From Zygnema cylindricum (Eukaryota > Streptophyta > Zygnematophyceae > Zygnematales > Zygnemataceae), in contig JBBHKE010001775.1 of assembly GCA_037447655.1 (NCBI GenBank), positions 1 to 61,504 of the forward strand: a stretch of 61,504 bases of DNA. Direction: 5' to 3'. This document shows positions 35,221-48,038 of the stretch, piece after piece (the first letter of the stretch is position 1; each line of letters opens with the position of its first letter). The notes under the pieces are model-generated. The model did not search any database. It was not told the DNA's origin and worked only from the letters and a program-made list of their open reading frames with translations. The position numbers were made by a program, and so were the translations under genes.

Positions 35221-38200
35221 TTAGTCGAACAATGAGAAACCCATGTCATCGTCTGACTCCTCCTTCTCCTCCTGCAAACAGAAAACCAGGGGAAAAACAG
35301 TCAAGATACTTCTGGAAAGCTTAAAGTGGTAAGAAATACAGCCTTTAAATAATACCCTACAAGTTAATCGCAAAGCACACCAAATCAATTACATCTATAT
35401 ATATAGTTCGACATATTTGATCAATATCTGCTGGAATAAAAGGAGTTACTCTAAACCAATGTTGATAAATTGAAAAACCTTTTCCAAAAAAACGAAACAA
35501 GTCTGGAGTTTATACCGGATACAAATACGACAGAAATTGCTACTAACTTTACTGATATCAACATTGTTAACCAAACATGTCAAACACACTCCAACTGATC
35601 AGAAGAGTAAAGGGAACAAGAGGAGAAGAGAATGAGAAGAGAAAGGAGAGGCAAACGAGGGATTGAGGAGCATAAGAGAGAAAGTGAGAATTAGAGGCAA
35701 AAAAAGAGAAAAAAAGAGACAGGAAGAGAAGAAAGAAAAGTGGGTAGCGAAGTTTCCAAATATCCAAAAAGACGTTTTTTGCAGACTGGAGCTTATACCA
35801 ATGTCAAAAGCAGGTAGGCCTTACAAGACTACATAAAGATACAGACATTAAGAGATAGAGGGCTCAAATACTGGGGTTTTCAAGTGCCTTAAAATAATGG
35901 AGATGATGCATGAGACCTACGGAAGTCTCACACAACTTAGACTCACACCTTTAGTGTTCATTTATGAGGTATAAAAGAGAATCCTCTAACAATAACATGA
36001 TACGATAACATAAAATAGGCACACTTTTCAAAACCAAAAACCCTTTTTCAACCCTTGCCTCCTCCTAAACCCTACATAACCCTAAAAAAGACCTACAGTA
36101 GCACAGTAAGAACAGAAAAGAAACCTCAAAACCATCATGGTAACTTTCGAAACTCAAAAGAAATAAAAATCTTTGCAGAGAATACTTCCTAACAACCCTG
36201 ATAAACATTTTTAAAACCCTTTCCTCCTCCTTGGCTTCTTCTTTACCACCAAAAACAAAAAAATCCATAAGGTCCAAAACACAAAATAAACAGCTCAAAA
36301 CCTTTTCAGAAATAATAACCTCTTCTTCAATCTAACCCTTCCAAACCCTTTAAAACCTTTTAAACCCCTTGAAACCCTTCTAAACCCATTAAACCCCTTC
36401 AAAACCAATTTAAACCCTTACGAACCCTTTCGAACCCCCTTACCTCCTTCTTGGCCTCTTCCTTCTTCTCCTCAACGGCGGCCGCCCCTCCTCCTCCGGC
36501 AGCTGGTGCGGCACTCACAGCCACTGGGCCACCGCCACCTGGCAAAACCCACAGCACAGCACACCCACTCACTTATTTTTCAGCTCCTTTACTCTCTTCT
36601 ATAGCTATCGGTAATTCACTCATTCGCTAAATTTCATAGCCACTGCGACGCTGCCAGCTAGCAGCACCCGGACGCACAGATGCCCCACTCATTTTAATTC
36701 CCTCTCGTGTGATCATTCTCTTCTAATCACTCTTCTAATCATTCTCTTCTATTATTCTCTTCTACTATTCTTAGCATACTTTCTCCCAATTTTTCAGTTG
36801 GCTCTCTTACGAGCCTTTTTTAAATCCGCTCAGTTCTCGTCATTTTTCAGTTCGCTCCCTTCATTTTTCAGTTGCTCTGTTCTGAAATGATTCTGTTAAT
36901 CTCTTATTTATAATGTGGATGCAATGATTAAAAGAAATGCATTTTTTCTCCCTCTATATTCATTCCTCTTCACTGTCTTTCTCTTCAATCTCTTGCTCGT
37001 TATTCTCGTCCCTTCAAATCTTTCACTTATCACTTCCTCTCTATTCTCTTCCTCTCTATGTTAAACCTCCCTATTCTCTTCCTATCCTATCTCTTCGTCT
37101 TTATTAATCTCTTCCTCATGTTCTTCCTTTGTTTCCCTTTTTCTCTAAATTATTCTTCACTGTTCATTTTCTCTCTATTCTCTTCCTGTCTAAACTGTTT
37201 TTCTTCCTCTTTCCTCTCTCCCCCACTATTCTCCCTCTCTCTGTTATTTATTCGCTCCCTCTCTACTCATTTCCTCTCTATTTTCTTCCTCACAGTAAAC
37301 TTCCCCTCCAAACCTTTCGATATATTCTCTTCCTCTCTATTCTTTTCCTCATTATTACCTTGTCATTTATCTACTTTGTATTATTCTTTCCCTAGTGATC
37401 ATCCGAAAAACTTCTGGGGATAAAGTCCTTATAAGTGTTGTCAAATAAAATAGTGAAATAAGAATGCAATAAAAACCTGTAATCAACAAATTTTTACAAA
37501 AAACTTTCTTTGATACTGAAATAAGATAACATACCTGAGCCCACATTGCTGATGAGGTCTTCCACACTTCTCTTCTCAAAGAGCTTGGCGAAGAGGCCGG
37601 GCCAGTAGGCCTCCACAGACACATTGGCAGCCTTTACAAGGGTGCTGATCTTGTCGGCCTGCAAGAAACGAGAAGTGGGGGGGGGGGGGGGGGGGGGGGG
37701 GGAGGGAGACAGAGAGAGAGAGTCGAAAAATACATATTTGAGGAGAGGCAGTGTGAAGGTCAAAGAAACACGGTGAAGAAGAGAGAAATAGAGACATTTA
37801 AGAAGCAGAAAGAGAGTCAAAATGGGAGAGAGATAGAGAGAAAGAGAGAAAAAAATACATACTTAGAAGAGAGAAATAGTAAGAGAGTCAAAGAAGTCGC
37901 GAGAGAGAGAGAGAAAAAGAGAGAAAAAGAGAGACACGAAGGGGAATACAAGGAGAAGAAAAGGGAAAGTGCAGGAGGAGACAACATGAAGGACAGGAGA
38001 GAGGAAGACGTGGAAGAGAGTGAAGGGTATAAGGGGCTGGAGAGTGAGACAAGGAGGAAGGGAGGATGAGGATAAGGATGGCAAATTCGGAAGAGAAGTC
38101 GGAAGGATGGAAAAGTCCTAAGAGAGGAATAAGGAAAAGTCGTAGGATACAGAGTGAAAGCAATATAACTGATAGGTGAAGAGAGAACAAACAGAGAGAG

Positions 38201-38494
38201 GAAAAGAGAATCAAACTTCAGTAAAAAACAAACACGCAAACAAAACGTCGAACCTTTCACGTACAATAAATATGTAAATACACATTAAATTTATGTAAAG
38301 AGGGATAGAGAGAGGGAGGAGAGAGATAGAGAGGGAGAGAGGAAGTTAGGGCGAAAGTCTCAAACACAAAAATGAACAAAAAAACAGAATAAGATGGGAC
38401 AGAGAAGATGAAGGCAGGCACTAACGGTGATAGGGATTCCGTCATCGTGCAGAATGAGGGCGGCGTAGGTGCAGGCGAGTTCACTGACGGCCAT
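35221..38494 (-). CDS. RPP1: 60S acidic ribosomal protein P1
   Basis: Four exons (minus), 38494-38426, 37658-37535, 36538-36444 and 35271-35221, join in phase to 112 aa, the normal length for P1. The N-terminal helical domain ([60 protein letters not shown]) binds P2 and P0 in the ribosomal stalk. A Gly/Ala hinge ([18 protein letters not shown]) and an acidic tail follow, ending [12 protein letters not shown], the conserved end that contacts elongation factors. Intron 1 has a poly-C run just before the acceptor. Intron 3 carries telomere-like A/C repeats. A telo-box sits in the 5' leader. Nothing suggests inactivation. Confidence 0.97.
36055..36440. repeat. degenerate telomere-like repeats in P1 intron 3
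   Basis: CCTAAACCCTA and ATAACCCTAAAA occur at 36062-36086, and many AAACCCTT/AAACCCC variants run from about 36325 to 36440. They resemble plant telomere units (CCCTAAA) but are too irregular to be a true interstitial telomere. Confidence 0.6.
37677..37702. repeat. 26-nt poly-G (poly-C on the coding strand) in P1 intron 1
   Basis: An uninterrupted run of 26 G on the plus strand, i.e. 26 C on the coding strand. It ends about 18 nt upstream of the exon 2 acceptor (CTTGCAG) and so forms its pyrimidine tract. Confidence 0.9.
37703..38090. repeat. polypurine-rich (GAGA) region in P1 intron 1
   Basis: Dense GAGA/GAAAGAGAG sequence on the plus strand, hence C/T-rich on the coding strand of P1. 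Open frames here read Arg/Glu or Ser/Leu repeats and are not genes. Confidence 0.8.
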
Positions 38495-38512
38495 GGCGGC
38501 AAGGTGAAATGG

Positions 38513-38521
38513 AAACCCTAA
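38513..38521. promoter_or_regulatory. telo-box AAACCCTAA in P1 leader/promoter
   Basis: AAACCCTAA lies about 19 bp upstream of the P1 start codon. Telo-boxes near the transcription start are a known feature of plant ribosomal protein genes, where they help couple expression to growth. Function here is inferred from position. Confidence 0.65.
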
Positions 38522-39439
38522 TTGGCGGTTCACTCCGCTGCTGCAGTCGGGGAGAGGGAGAGAAAGAACGATCTGCAAAAGAGGCGCAGCATTTGAGGAA
38601 GATGCGTTTCGTGTGACGTTGCTTGTACGCCGTTAGATCTTACATCGGACGGCTACGAAGATACCCAGAGCAATTTTGGGCACACTGCACTTGTGAAGCT
38701 AAGGTTACGGTGTGTACTTTGCCTGAAAGCTGGATGAGGGCCGTCGGATTCCGATCTGACGGTATTCTATGAAGCAAACTGCTGACCTAATTAATGTTCA
38801 ATACATGACACACACGGCATGCAGACTACAGTACAGTACAGTAATCTCTAGACTCTAAGTATCGAATCGGAAGGCGCCTGTTATCAGTTTTTGGACCCGG
38901 CAAGGGTCCCGGTTTTAATCATGCTGCCAATTCGAGCAGAACTGGCGCTATTTAGAGTACACGGATATTGAAGGTCAGTTGAGGACCTGAGGTCCATAAA
39001 ACCCCTCGATATTTAGAGCTGGTTGGATTTTGGAATCACAGCATTACAGGCAAACCTTCTTACAAAAATAATGAAAACGCTAAAAATATGAGCTTGAAAG
39101 CAGGCCGGATCTCCAAGCAAAGCATCATCAAGGGCCCTCTCGACAACATGGGGAAAACCAAGTCGGCCCACGGAATATTAGGTGGGGAGGGAGTACATAA
39201 CAAACCACTCATTTGACACTGTATTACGCTTATACGGCAACAACAACAACAAATCAAGCCCAATTGAAAGTTCCCCTCCATATGAGAAACAAACTTAATC
39301 GATTTTGTCATAATCGATAGGCTATTGCAAGCACAATACATGATCCCTAAAAATGTTGGGTGAGGAAAACCAAAGTGTATACGTAAAACATGCTTAAAAT
39401 TTTTATACGTAAAAACGGGGGGTCGATAAAATTGGTGTG
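38522..39439. other. upstream region of the P1 gene and intergenic DNA
   Basis: Contains the P1 promoter. From about 38600 there is no recognised gene. A minus-strand peptide near 39150-39060 may be a piece of the LINE relic that follows, but is too short to assign. Confidence 0.4.
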
Positions 39440-40420
39440 GCTTAGATTTATTTACCATACCCAGGCTCGAAGCACGAACTAAGCAAGCACGCGATTGAGC
39501 AAATGGTAATGCTTCTAAGAAATATCAAAATTACACGGTTGTTTGGTCTCTCACGACTAACAGTGCAACTAAAAATCTTGTCGACAATGAGAAAATGAAT
39601 AAGTGTGACTTCGTTCCGTGAATTCGAGTATAATATTGCATGGGTTAAGAGAGGTGACGCGTGAAATACAAATAGACCTTGCTCTATTAGATGAAAGGGG
39701 CGTAACGGTGGCGCCACCGAAGCCCGAGTGCTAAAAAGTGTCATTTGCGCAATCTTAGCCATTGGGATGAAATCTATATTGTCATGGACAGTTGAGAGGC
39801 TAGCTTCTTAACGGCCAAGCGATCCCTCTAATCGATCAAATATCACTTGCTTGGAAAGTTACGGCACACTAGAAAGCAGATCATCCAAGTTCAACACAGT
39901 AGTCGATAAAATTTCCATCGATTGTAATGTTCGCGGAAGAAAGAGAGGGCGTTGAAAAAAATGGCATGTCAATTTATAAACGCTTTTATGTAATTTATAA
40001 GCCAAGGAACGTTTTCACAATGCAAGAGGCTCTCCAATAAATCATCACCAACCATTTCGTTTCCAAAAGAAAAAGGCTCATATGGGGCCACCTAAAGCTT
40101 TTATACCCTCTTGTGAAACAATAACATGAAAACGTACAAAGAGGGGGAGGGCAGATACTAAACCTTGTGGGCACCAAACGAAGAAGTTACCACACTTACC
40201 TAATAGACCAATCTTACAAAGCTGCTCCAGTAAGTGATGGAAGGCAAGGAAGACCTCGTCATGGGGACTTAAAACATATGAATCATCTCCGTTTGAAATA
40301 TTATCATGCGTATCAAGAAAATACATTAATTTAGACAAGACGATGCACTGCTAAAAACAAACCTTTTTGCCAGTTGGTTGAAATGTGTGACGAGCAAGAT
40401 CGGAGGAGCCTCACATCTCT
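39440..40420 (-). mobile_element. LINE reverse-transcriptase relic
   Basis: The minus frame 40338-40078 reads DEVFLAFHHLLEQLCKIGLL, then FVWCPQGLVSALPLF and EGIKALGGPI. This is the thumb-side pattern of plant LINE reverse transcriptases (Cys-x-WxPxGL ... G.LGxPI). Further broken similarity (ENVPWL, then ARxxxFxALGLRWR-like) continues to about 39700. Stops and frameshifts occur throughout. It is opposite in strand to the LINE 3' end at 32860-33560. Confidence 0.5.
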
Positions 40421-40789
40421 TTAAAGTATCAATGGATGCATTGTCTATTCAGGAAGTAACCTGAATCATTCGTTCCTCATTAGTTAACTAATTCATATAT
40501 ATTTTCAACATTACAAAGATCTTCATTTTTTGTTTTTTTTTGTCAGCGGTTGTATTGCGAAAGCTCTTACATCTTCAAAACATACTTTTTTTTTTCTTTA
40601 AACTCTTTAATCTTACTACAACTTTGTCGTAGAGGGTCCTTGTTTGTAACCTTTTGTTTCCTACGCATTGCTCCACAATGATTTTATTTTTCGAAGTCCT
40701 TTTTAGTTTCATTGGTTAATTTCATAATTTCTTATGTATTTTTTGTGTTATTATGTCAAATTTTTTACTTGCGTGTTAGTTAAGATCGA

Positions 40790-41760
40790 TCCAAAATTTT
40801 ATGTTATAGGGTCTACAAAGCCCCCGAGATAGTTTCGAATCGTCAAACCATTTAACAATAATGGTGTCGCGTGGACGTTCCACTTCGTTAAACAAGTTGT
40901 CTTGGTATTGCGAGTAAGAAGGAGAAGCGACTTGCTCATGAATTTTGTTAAAAAAATATCATGTATGGGTGTGAGATTAAGGTAATGGCTTATGATATTT
41001 GGGATAAGATCAAGATAACTCACAAACTTACTGGGATGTCAATTTACAGCAAGTGCGCTCGAAAGGCATATCTAGCATTCACTACATACATGCCGACCCG
41101 CTTCAAGGTTGGAGGTGCACCAAGCAACACACATTATGAAGAAAGCACATTTATGGAAGATTATACATCAAGAAAGTCCCCAATCTCACAACACCTTGTG
41201 AGATTTGGGATAAGCTTGCGAGAACTCACAAACTTCTCGTGATGTTAGCCCGCACACCCGCCAACACATTATATGGATAAAGTGCATCTTTGGAAGATTA
41301 AATGTCAATATTTAAGGGTGTTACTTGCGGCAGATGCTTTTAAGAACGACTTAAACCATAAATTTTAAAGTAATCATATTGCCGTTCTCGACGACGGTTG
41401 AATGTAAATCCGTACTTATGTGGTTCAATCGACTAGATCAGTAAACCTGGTTGCAAGAAGAAGGAGAGGGTAGTTCTTCATGACAAATTGAATACAAAGG
41501 CGATAAAGGATAATTTCTTACGGAGAAGTACGAGAGGGCACAGTCTTCTCGACGGATAGCATCAAGGGAAAAGACGAAAGTAACTGCAACAATAATAAAG
41601 GAAAAATGTGACTTTTATGATTGAAAATGACACTCTATTGAAGAATGCAGAAAATACAACAAGGAACAACGCTGTGGGGAACAAATAAGGTGAACCCGTG
41701 AACAACCTCGAGAGGGTTGTTCAAAGCGAAGTGACATTTTTGCTCGAGGGAGAGTTCAGG
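40790..41760 (+). mobile_element. degenerate copia-type gag relic
   Basis: AYDIWDKIKITHKLTGM (about 40990) and a second, similar piece near 41200 (EIWDKLARTHKL-like) match the copia Gag pattern. At about 41610-41655 the spacing C-x2-[C to Y]-x4-H-x4-C of a zinc knuckle is kept, but one Cys is Tyr and two codons are TGA. There is also an internal duplication of about 200 bp. The relic sits directly upstream of REV3. Confidence 0.55.
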
Positions 41761-41778
41761 CTCTTTATTTTTTTTGCC

Positions 41779-41910
41779 TTTCGCGCCCGTGTTTGGAAAG
41801 CTTAGTTAAAATGTGCGAAAACAAGTCGAAGCGTTGTAACGTACTGTACTGTAATGTAGTTACACCGTCACTATACGCGTAACTTACACGTTTTTTTACT
41901 ATTTTTCGCG
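41779..41910. promoter_or_regulatory. two E2F-like sites upstream of REV3
   Basis: TTTCGCGC at 41779-41786 fits the E2F consensus TTTSGCGC; TTTCGCGT at about 41904-41911 is close to it. They lie about 260 and 135 bp upstream of the REV3 ATG. E2F sites are common in plant DNA replication and repair genes; the role here is inferred. Confidence 0.45.
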
Positions 41911-42044
41911 TATATATTACAGGAAACCAATATAGCGTTTTTGAATAGTTTCGCACATCTGAACTATGGTACAGTACCCTATGCTTAGAAGATAAAGTTT
42001 GAAAAAGTTACGTGCGTGCTTTCAAAGCTCCGCTGACAGCAGCC

Positions 42045-45000
42045 ATGGCTGAATCCGGCGGCCATGGAGGCCTGCCTGATGAGCCACATGGACCATTCTC
42101 CGTGCGACACGTGTGCATGGACTACTATATGGCGCCGCCCATTCCTGGAATCGACGTCTGTTATTCCGCATTCCAAGGTAAGCTATGTTTGGTCTTATGA
42201 AGTGTTTTTTTTTTTTTTTTTTTTTATTTCCCTGTCACCGATACTGCCGTGTGTATTTTAACTTCAATTTTTTGTTTTGCCCTCTATCTCGAATGAAATT
42301 AGCCCTTTTCATTTTGTTATATCATTTTTCCATGAGAACCATGCTTTGAAGATTTTCGAGAAACGAAGAAATAAAAGCAAAATGTGGAAGGTAGGAAAAT
42401 CATTGAAAATTAACTCATTTTGAATATTTGAAATTGGGTTTACATACCTTAATTGTCAAGAAAATTGTAGATAATTTGCAGAAAAACAACAAAAAAGACA
42501 AAACAACACAATTTTTATCGCTTTTTTTTATTTACTTCAAGATTAACATCATTTGCAATGAAATTCTCATACAAATGAAAAGAACCTAAAAATATTTAGT
42601 GTATAGGAAGTGTTGTCACTTGAACAAAAAAAGGATTTGACTGCAAATTATCAACATAATTCATGATTCATAATTGATTCTCCTTTTTCCATTCTCCTTA
42701 TTTTGAAAAAGAAAGATTATCCATGTTTACCCATGGCACAATTTCACAAATTTGAGTGTCACAAGTCTGATTTTTTTTCAATATAAATGTTGATTGCCAA
42801 GTCTCTGCTAAGACAACATTTTAAAATAGGAAATCATAGGTCTACTACGACAATCTTATAAAACGATCAAATGTCATTAAATTTAGATGATTGCAACACC
42901 CGTGGGCATCAATAGTAGTTCCACTAAGAACTTTTTTGTGAGATTTTGTTCACAAAATAGCGTGGACCATTGTAGGTCCCCATTTTTTTTTTCTTTTTGG
43001 TGATATCCATTGCATCATGATACAATTTGATGCATCGAGTTTCCAAAATGATAAAAAAGTATAATGGGCAGAGGTTCACAATTTTTTTGTGATATTATGC
43101 TATAGTACTCCGCTTATCGTTATTAAAGGAATTATCAGTGTAAATGTGAAGTTAGTATGTGTGATACTAATTTAGTGTAGGGAGACGTGGCAGATTGTAG
43201 TTGACTCCCCTAAATAGTGTTATTAGCAAAATTTATGACGCTCGGCCAGGAAAAGTTGCAACTGAATTATCGTTATTAACTCTAATAGCGATCGGCGGTA
43301 GACTATGTTACATAACTCGTGTGGATATTGATCTAAAGTTCTTCCGGTACAGCATTTTTTACAGTACAGTAATATTTATAATAATGAATATTAAATAATT
43401 AAACAAATAATTGTTAAATGTTCTTATGGGTATTACTGTATGCACAATTTTATACAAATATTGTAGCCAATTCGGTTCTCAACTAATGATTCCATTCCAT
43501 GTCATTGTCATCTTCAAATAATTATATGGATTAAACTAATACACAAATGGAATCTGTCAACTACTACTGTTGTACCCTTGACAGACTAATAGCAGACATA
43601 AATGGACAAAACTATTTCTTGTGAGCAAGAAATGTTACGTGGATGTTTTCAATCTCTATATGTCTTTATTGAACCTACGGTGGTCCGTGCCATTTTATTT
43701 GGATACCTTAAAAGAAAAGGCACCTAAATAACAATGGTAGAAGGAAAGGTGCAAAAACTTCAAGACGCCCCAATTCCTGGTCGTCCTTGAAACTATATCA
43801 TTTTAATATTAAACGGCCATATCGAGCATTTCGGTATCTCAATACCATGATGTTTGACAATTTATTGATGTATGTCAGATCAAGACCCTGATTTACAGCT
43901 ATGTTTAATATTGTGGAAATCCAAATACACCTTTTGTAATTTTTCAGTCCTTCCTTTAGTGTAATGCAAGAGATAGATCTTCATGACTCCACATTACTTC
44001 AGGTTTGGTGTTTTTAGACTCGTGATTATGCAACAGAACATAGCTCCCTTTAGATTTGTTGATTCGAAGGATTATTTAATATCCAATGTTTTATCTTGTT
44101 AGTTTACATCTTGCTAAATGCCAATACGGTTCTCAATACAGAGTCCATTGAATATTGTTGTACTTTTTTCCTTTTAAGTAACTGGGTATGGATGTACTCC
44201 AAGCCTGAGGCTAAATTACTTACTCCATTTTGCCACATTGAACACTTTTTTGTTTAAAAAAACACTTATGTTAAGGTTCCTTACTTCACATCATATCACA
44301 CCACAATTTGTTGAGTTATTGATATATTAACGGAACAATAATCAATATACACGATATATACCACTACTAGATCAGAGATCAACAGTCCTGCTGTCAATGG
44401 TAATCCAAAACAATGTCCATTGCAGAGTTTTTCGGCAATATCTGATCCACAATTGTATCTAATTGAACTCTCATTTAGTAATTTTTTTCTTTGGTGGTTT
44501 CAGGAAAGGGCATCGATCAGGTCCCAGTGGTGAGAATCTTTGGTGCGACACCTGTCGGCCAAAAAACGTGTCTTCACTTGCACAAGGTAGTACTATTCCT
44601 CATCTTACCGGAAATAGTGTAGATTACCAGGAGATTTTGTGGATCTCAAAAAATTGTGTGGATCACTGGAAGCATAATTGCTGTTCTGAGCGAAAACAAT
44701 AGGACCGTCATTTACAAAAGGCTTTATTTTGCTTGTAGAGAATAATCATGTAGTTTAACCATATTCAAGGTCAAATCTATTTTGGTTGATAGTAGATGAA
44801 CGGTAACTGTTGAATGTATATGAAAGTTATGTTGTATTTTTTTTTTTAAGAACTGTGTTTATGTTTTAATTTTTTTGGGCTCACACCCGGTACGATAAAA
44901 GTTTCAAGTGTTTTTGTTTGTCCTCAGATACCTTGCTGGGTCAGGATAATACTTGCAGTGTGGATGGGCAAATTAGTATGGATCACTATGAATTGTTATG

Positions 45001-47959
45001 AACCATAAAAATTTTGCCCATGATTCCTTGTTTACTGTACTTTACACAAGAAGACATCGAGGAAGTCTATTTTGAGTTATTTAAAAGTTAAAAGCAAAAG
45101 TCCAATTATATTTCCAGTACCAATGACCCTGGAAGTGCTTTTCTTTATGCATTCAAGATGTGGAGTGAAATGATTTTTTTTTTTTCTGTTGCACTCAAGG
45201 GACCAAGGATTGGATGAATTAATTTGACTGGTCTGGTTCATCATTGAATATATATATTGTTAATGCTTGTTTTATGTTTTATAGGACATCTATTGGTCAT
45301 CAGTGCTCTCAATATTTGTACTTTTCAGAAATTGGGAAAAGGTCGTGCAAAAGAATAATTTAGCATCTAATTATGTTTAATTATTATAGAAAAATCTATT
45401 AATGCTCATGCAGACGCAATGCTTGTTAATGTAAGATATATGTTCTTTTCTCACTGGACCCACTTATTTCCAGAATCATATTATTATGATGACGGCATGT
45501 GGATGACATATTCAGAATTGATTATCTTTTTTTCTGATGGAAGGGCGAATAGTTTGGGCCGTAAATGTATTTAACTCTTTTTATTCCATGTGAGATATTG
45601 AACCACCAAATTTTTAAGCATTTTACTCGTGTTTTTTTTTTGTTTTTTTTTTGTCTTTGCAAACTGTCTTTTCATACACATGTGATGGTTTTTTTAAAAC
45701 TTTAATGCAAAAAATAGCCCAGAATTAAAATATCTTCTTAAGAAAAGTATGTAAATTGTACATACTGTTATATGCCCCTTTACTATTACTCTATTCACAC
45801 TAATTATGACAAGGGGTGTTCTCTGTCGTCATTCATCTTCATGATCCTCTGTTTTTTCGAGATATTCATTCAATTTTTTGGGTTTTGTCAAAAAATTTCT
45901 GTATTGCATGTAAAAGTGGTATTAGGAAGTAGAAACTAACATTCACAAACCCTGTACAAATATACAACCGTCCAATTCAATCTTCCAGACACATAGGAAA
46001 CAATCAAGTACAATTAAGTATATTAAGTAAAATCAAGTATATTGAGTTTAATTAAGTAGATTAAGTACAATTAAGTACAATTAAGTAGGTGAAATACCAG
46101 TTAAAATGGTGAAGTACAATTAATTAGATTGTATTCATTTAAGTAATTTAAGTACAATTAAGTAGATTAATTACAATTTAAGTAGATTAAGTACACTTAA
46201 GCAGATACAGTACAATGTTTGTTTTTGCCTGTTTCCATTCACTCTTTTGGCATGACACCACAAATTAATGTGGACGTTTATAATTCAATTGTCTAATTTG
46301 TTAGCTCTTGGACATAGTAATTCTCAACTTGAAAGTTAAGTATATCCACACTAATTGTGGTGCCTGATGTTCTTACACTTATCTTCGATCACTTGATTTA
46401 ACCGTAAACCGGCCTGACAAATTATATTTTTTTTTCACGGGTAAGTGTCCAGAAAAAGAAAATAGGACATTTTTTATTCAGGAGCTCTTATCTTGTAGTA
46501 AAAAATGAAAGGAACTGTTTCCTTGTCAGTTTTGAAAGTTCACGAGATCAATTCCTTTTCGAGGAAGCACTTTTTTTTTGTCTTACCTCGTCTTCCTTTT
46601 GCGTCCATTTATTTCTTTTTATTCCTACGTTTTCGTTTTTAATTCCCGTTAACGTTTCAAAGTTTTTTTGTTTCTTTTTTTATTTCTTTTTTTTTCCCCA
46701 GGCATTCCCCTATTTTTATGTCATTTATGATCGGGATCTTCCACAAGATTCTGTTCAAGGTGTGTTTTGTCCCACCCTAAATAGTGTGGTTCCAACCACT
46801 TTTTCCTACTTTTTTAGAGTTTTTCTGGTCTGTCACGCCTTTCTTGTCTGTTTTTCATTTGTCTATTTCTTCTGTCTTTTACGGGCCTTTATCATGCTGC
46901 CCATCCCCTTCTCCGTCTACCCCCGTCTTACATTCTCTTCACCATAATTAGTGCAGATCACACCAACTTAGATATTTGGGACCCGTTTGGTTTTTTTAAT
47001 ATTCGGTTTTTTTTTTTCGTTTCTTTGTTTTTCTCCTTATGTGACTCAAATAGTGTATAGCACTGTAAGTTCAAATATTTTTTCAAAATAAAGTCCATTT
47101 CCTCTTTTTGTCTTTAGTGGACAGAAATAGTCAGCAAAAAGGTGTTTTTTTAGTAAAGACAACTCGCTTTCACTCCAATTCTTAAATTTATTTTCCGTGT
47201 GATAGTAGCTAATTGGGTTAAACTTATCCTTATCCTTCTCCTCCGGTCAAATTGAAAACTTTTCTTCCCTGTTATCCCAATTTTTGTTTCTTAAGTCGGG
47301 GGAGAGGGAGAGGGAGGGAGACAGCCATGGGATTTGTAAGGAAACTCGGTATAGCTCTGGAGAAAGGAATGAAAATGGGAAAATCCTCCTCTTCCTCCTG
47401 GAAACAGCTCTATGTCCACAGCTGTTCCATGGTACGGGCCGTTCCGTTCTACGGCTTCAATCCGGGGGAGCGTCTATTTATCAAAATTGTGTTGTATCCT
47501 TATCAAAGGATAGGATTGGCTTGGTTGAGTTGGTTGGAGGGGAGGGGAGGGGAGAGGAGAGGGAGGGAGACGGAGAGGGAGGGAGAAGGAGAGGGAGGGA
47601 GAAGAGAGGGAGAGGGAGAGGGAGGGAAGGGGAGAGGGAGGGGAGAGGGAGGGGAGGGGAGGGGAGGGGAGAGAGGAGAGGGAGGGGAGGGGAGGGGAGG
47701 GGAGGGGAGGGGAGGGGAGGGGAGGGGAGGGGAGGGGAGGGGAGGGGAGAGGAGGGGAGGGGAGGGGAGGGGAGGGGAGGGGAGGGGAGGGGAGGGGAGG
47801 AGAGGGGAGTTGTTTAAGGTCAGGGGCTGGTTAGGTAGAGTTCAGTTCAGTCGAGTTCGGTTGAGTGGAGTTGACACCTTACTGGGAAGGCGGTAGAGAA
47901 AGAACAGAGGTGTTTTCGAGTTGTTGGAAGTTAAGAGTTGTGTTTGATTGTTTGGGCCA

Positions 47960-48038
<79 letters not shown>

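Noticed and set aside
36310-36440. True interstitial telomere in P1 intron 3
   Set aside because: Units vary in length and sequence too much; only telomere-like words are present.
37773-38266. Arg/Glu- and Leu/Ser-rich frames on both strands
   Set aside because: Products of the GAGA repeats in P1 intron 1.
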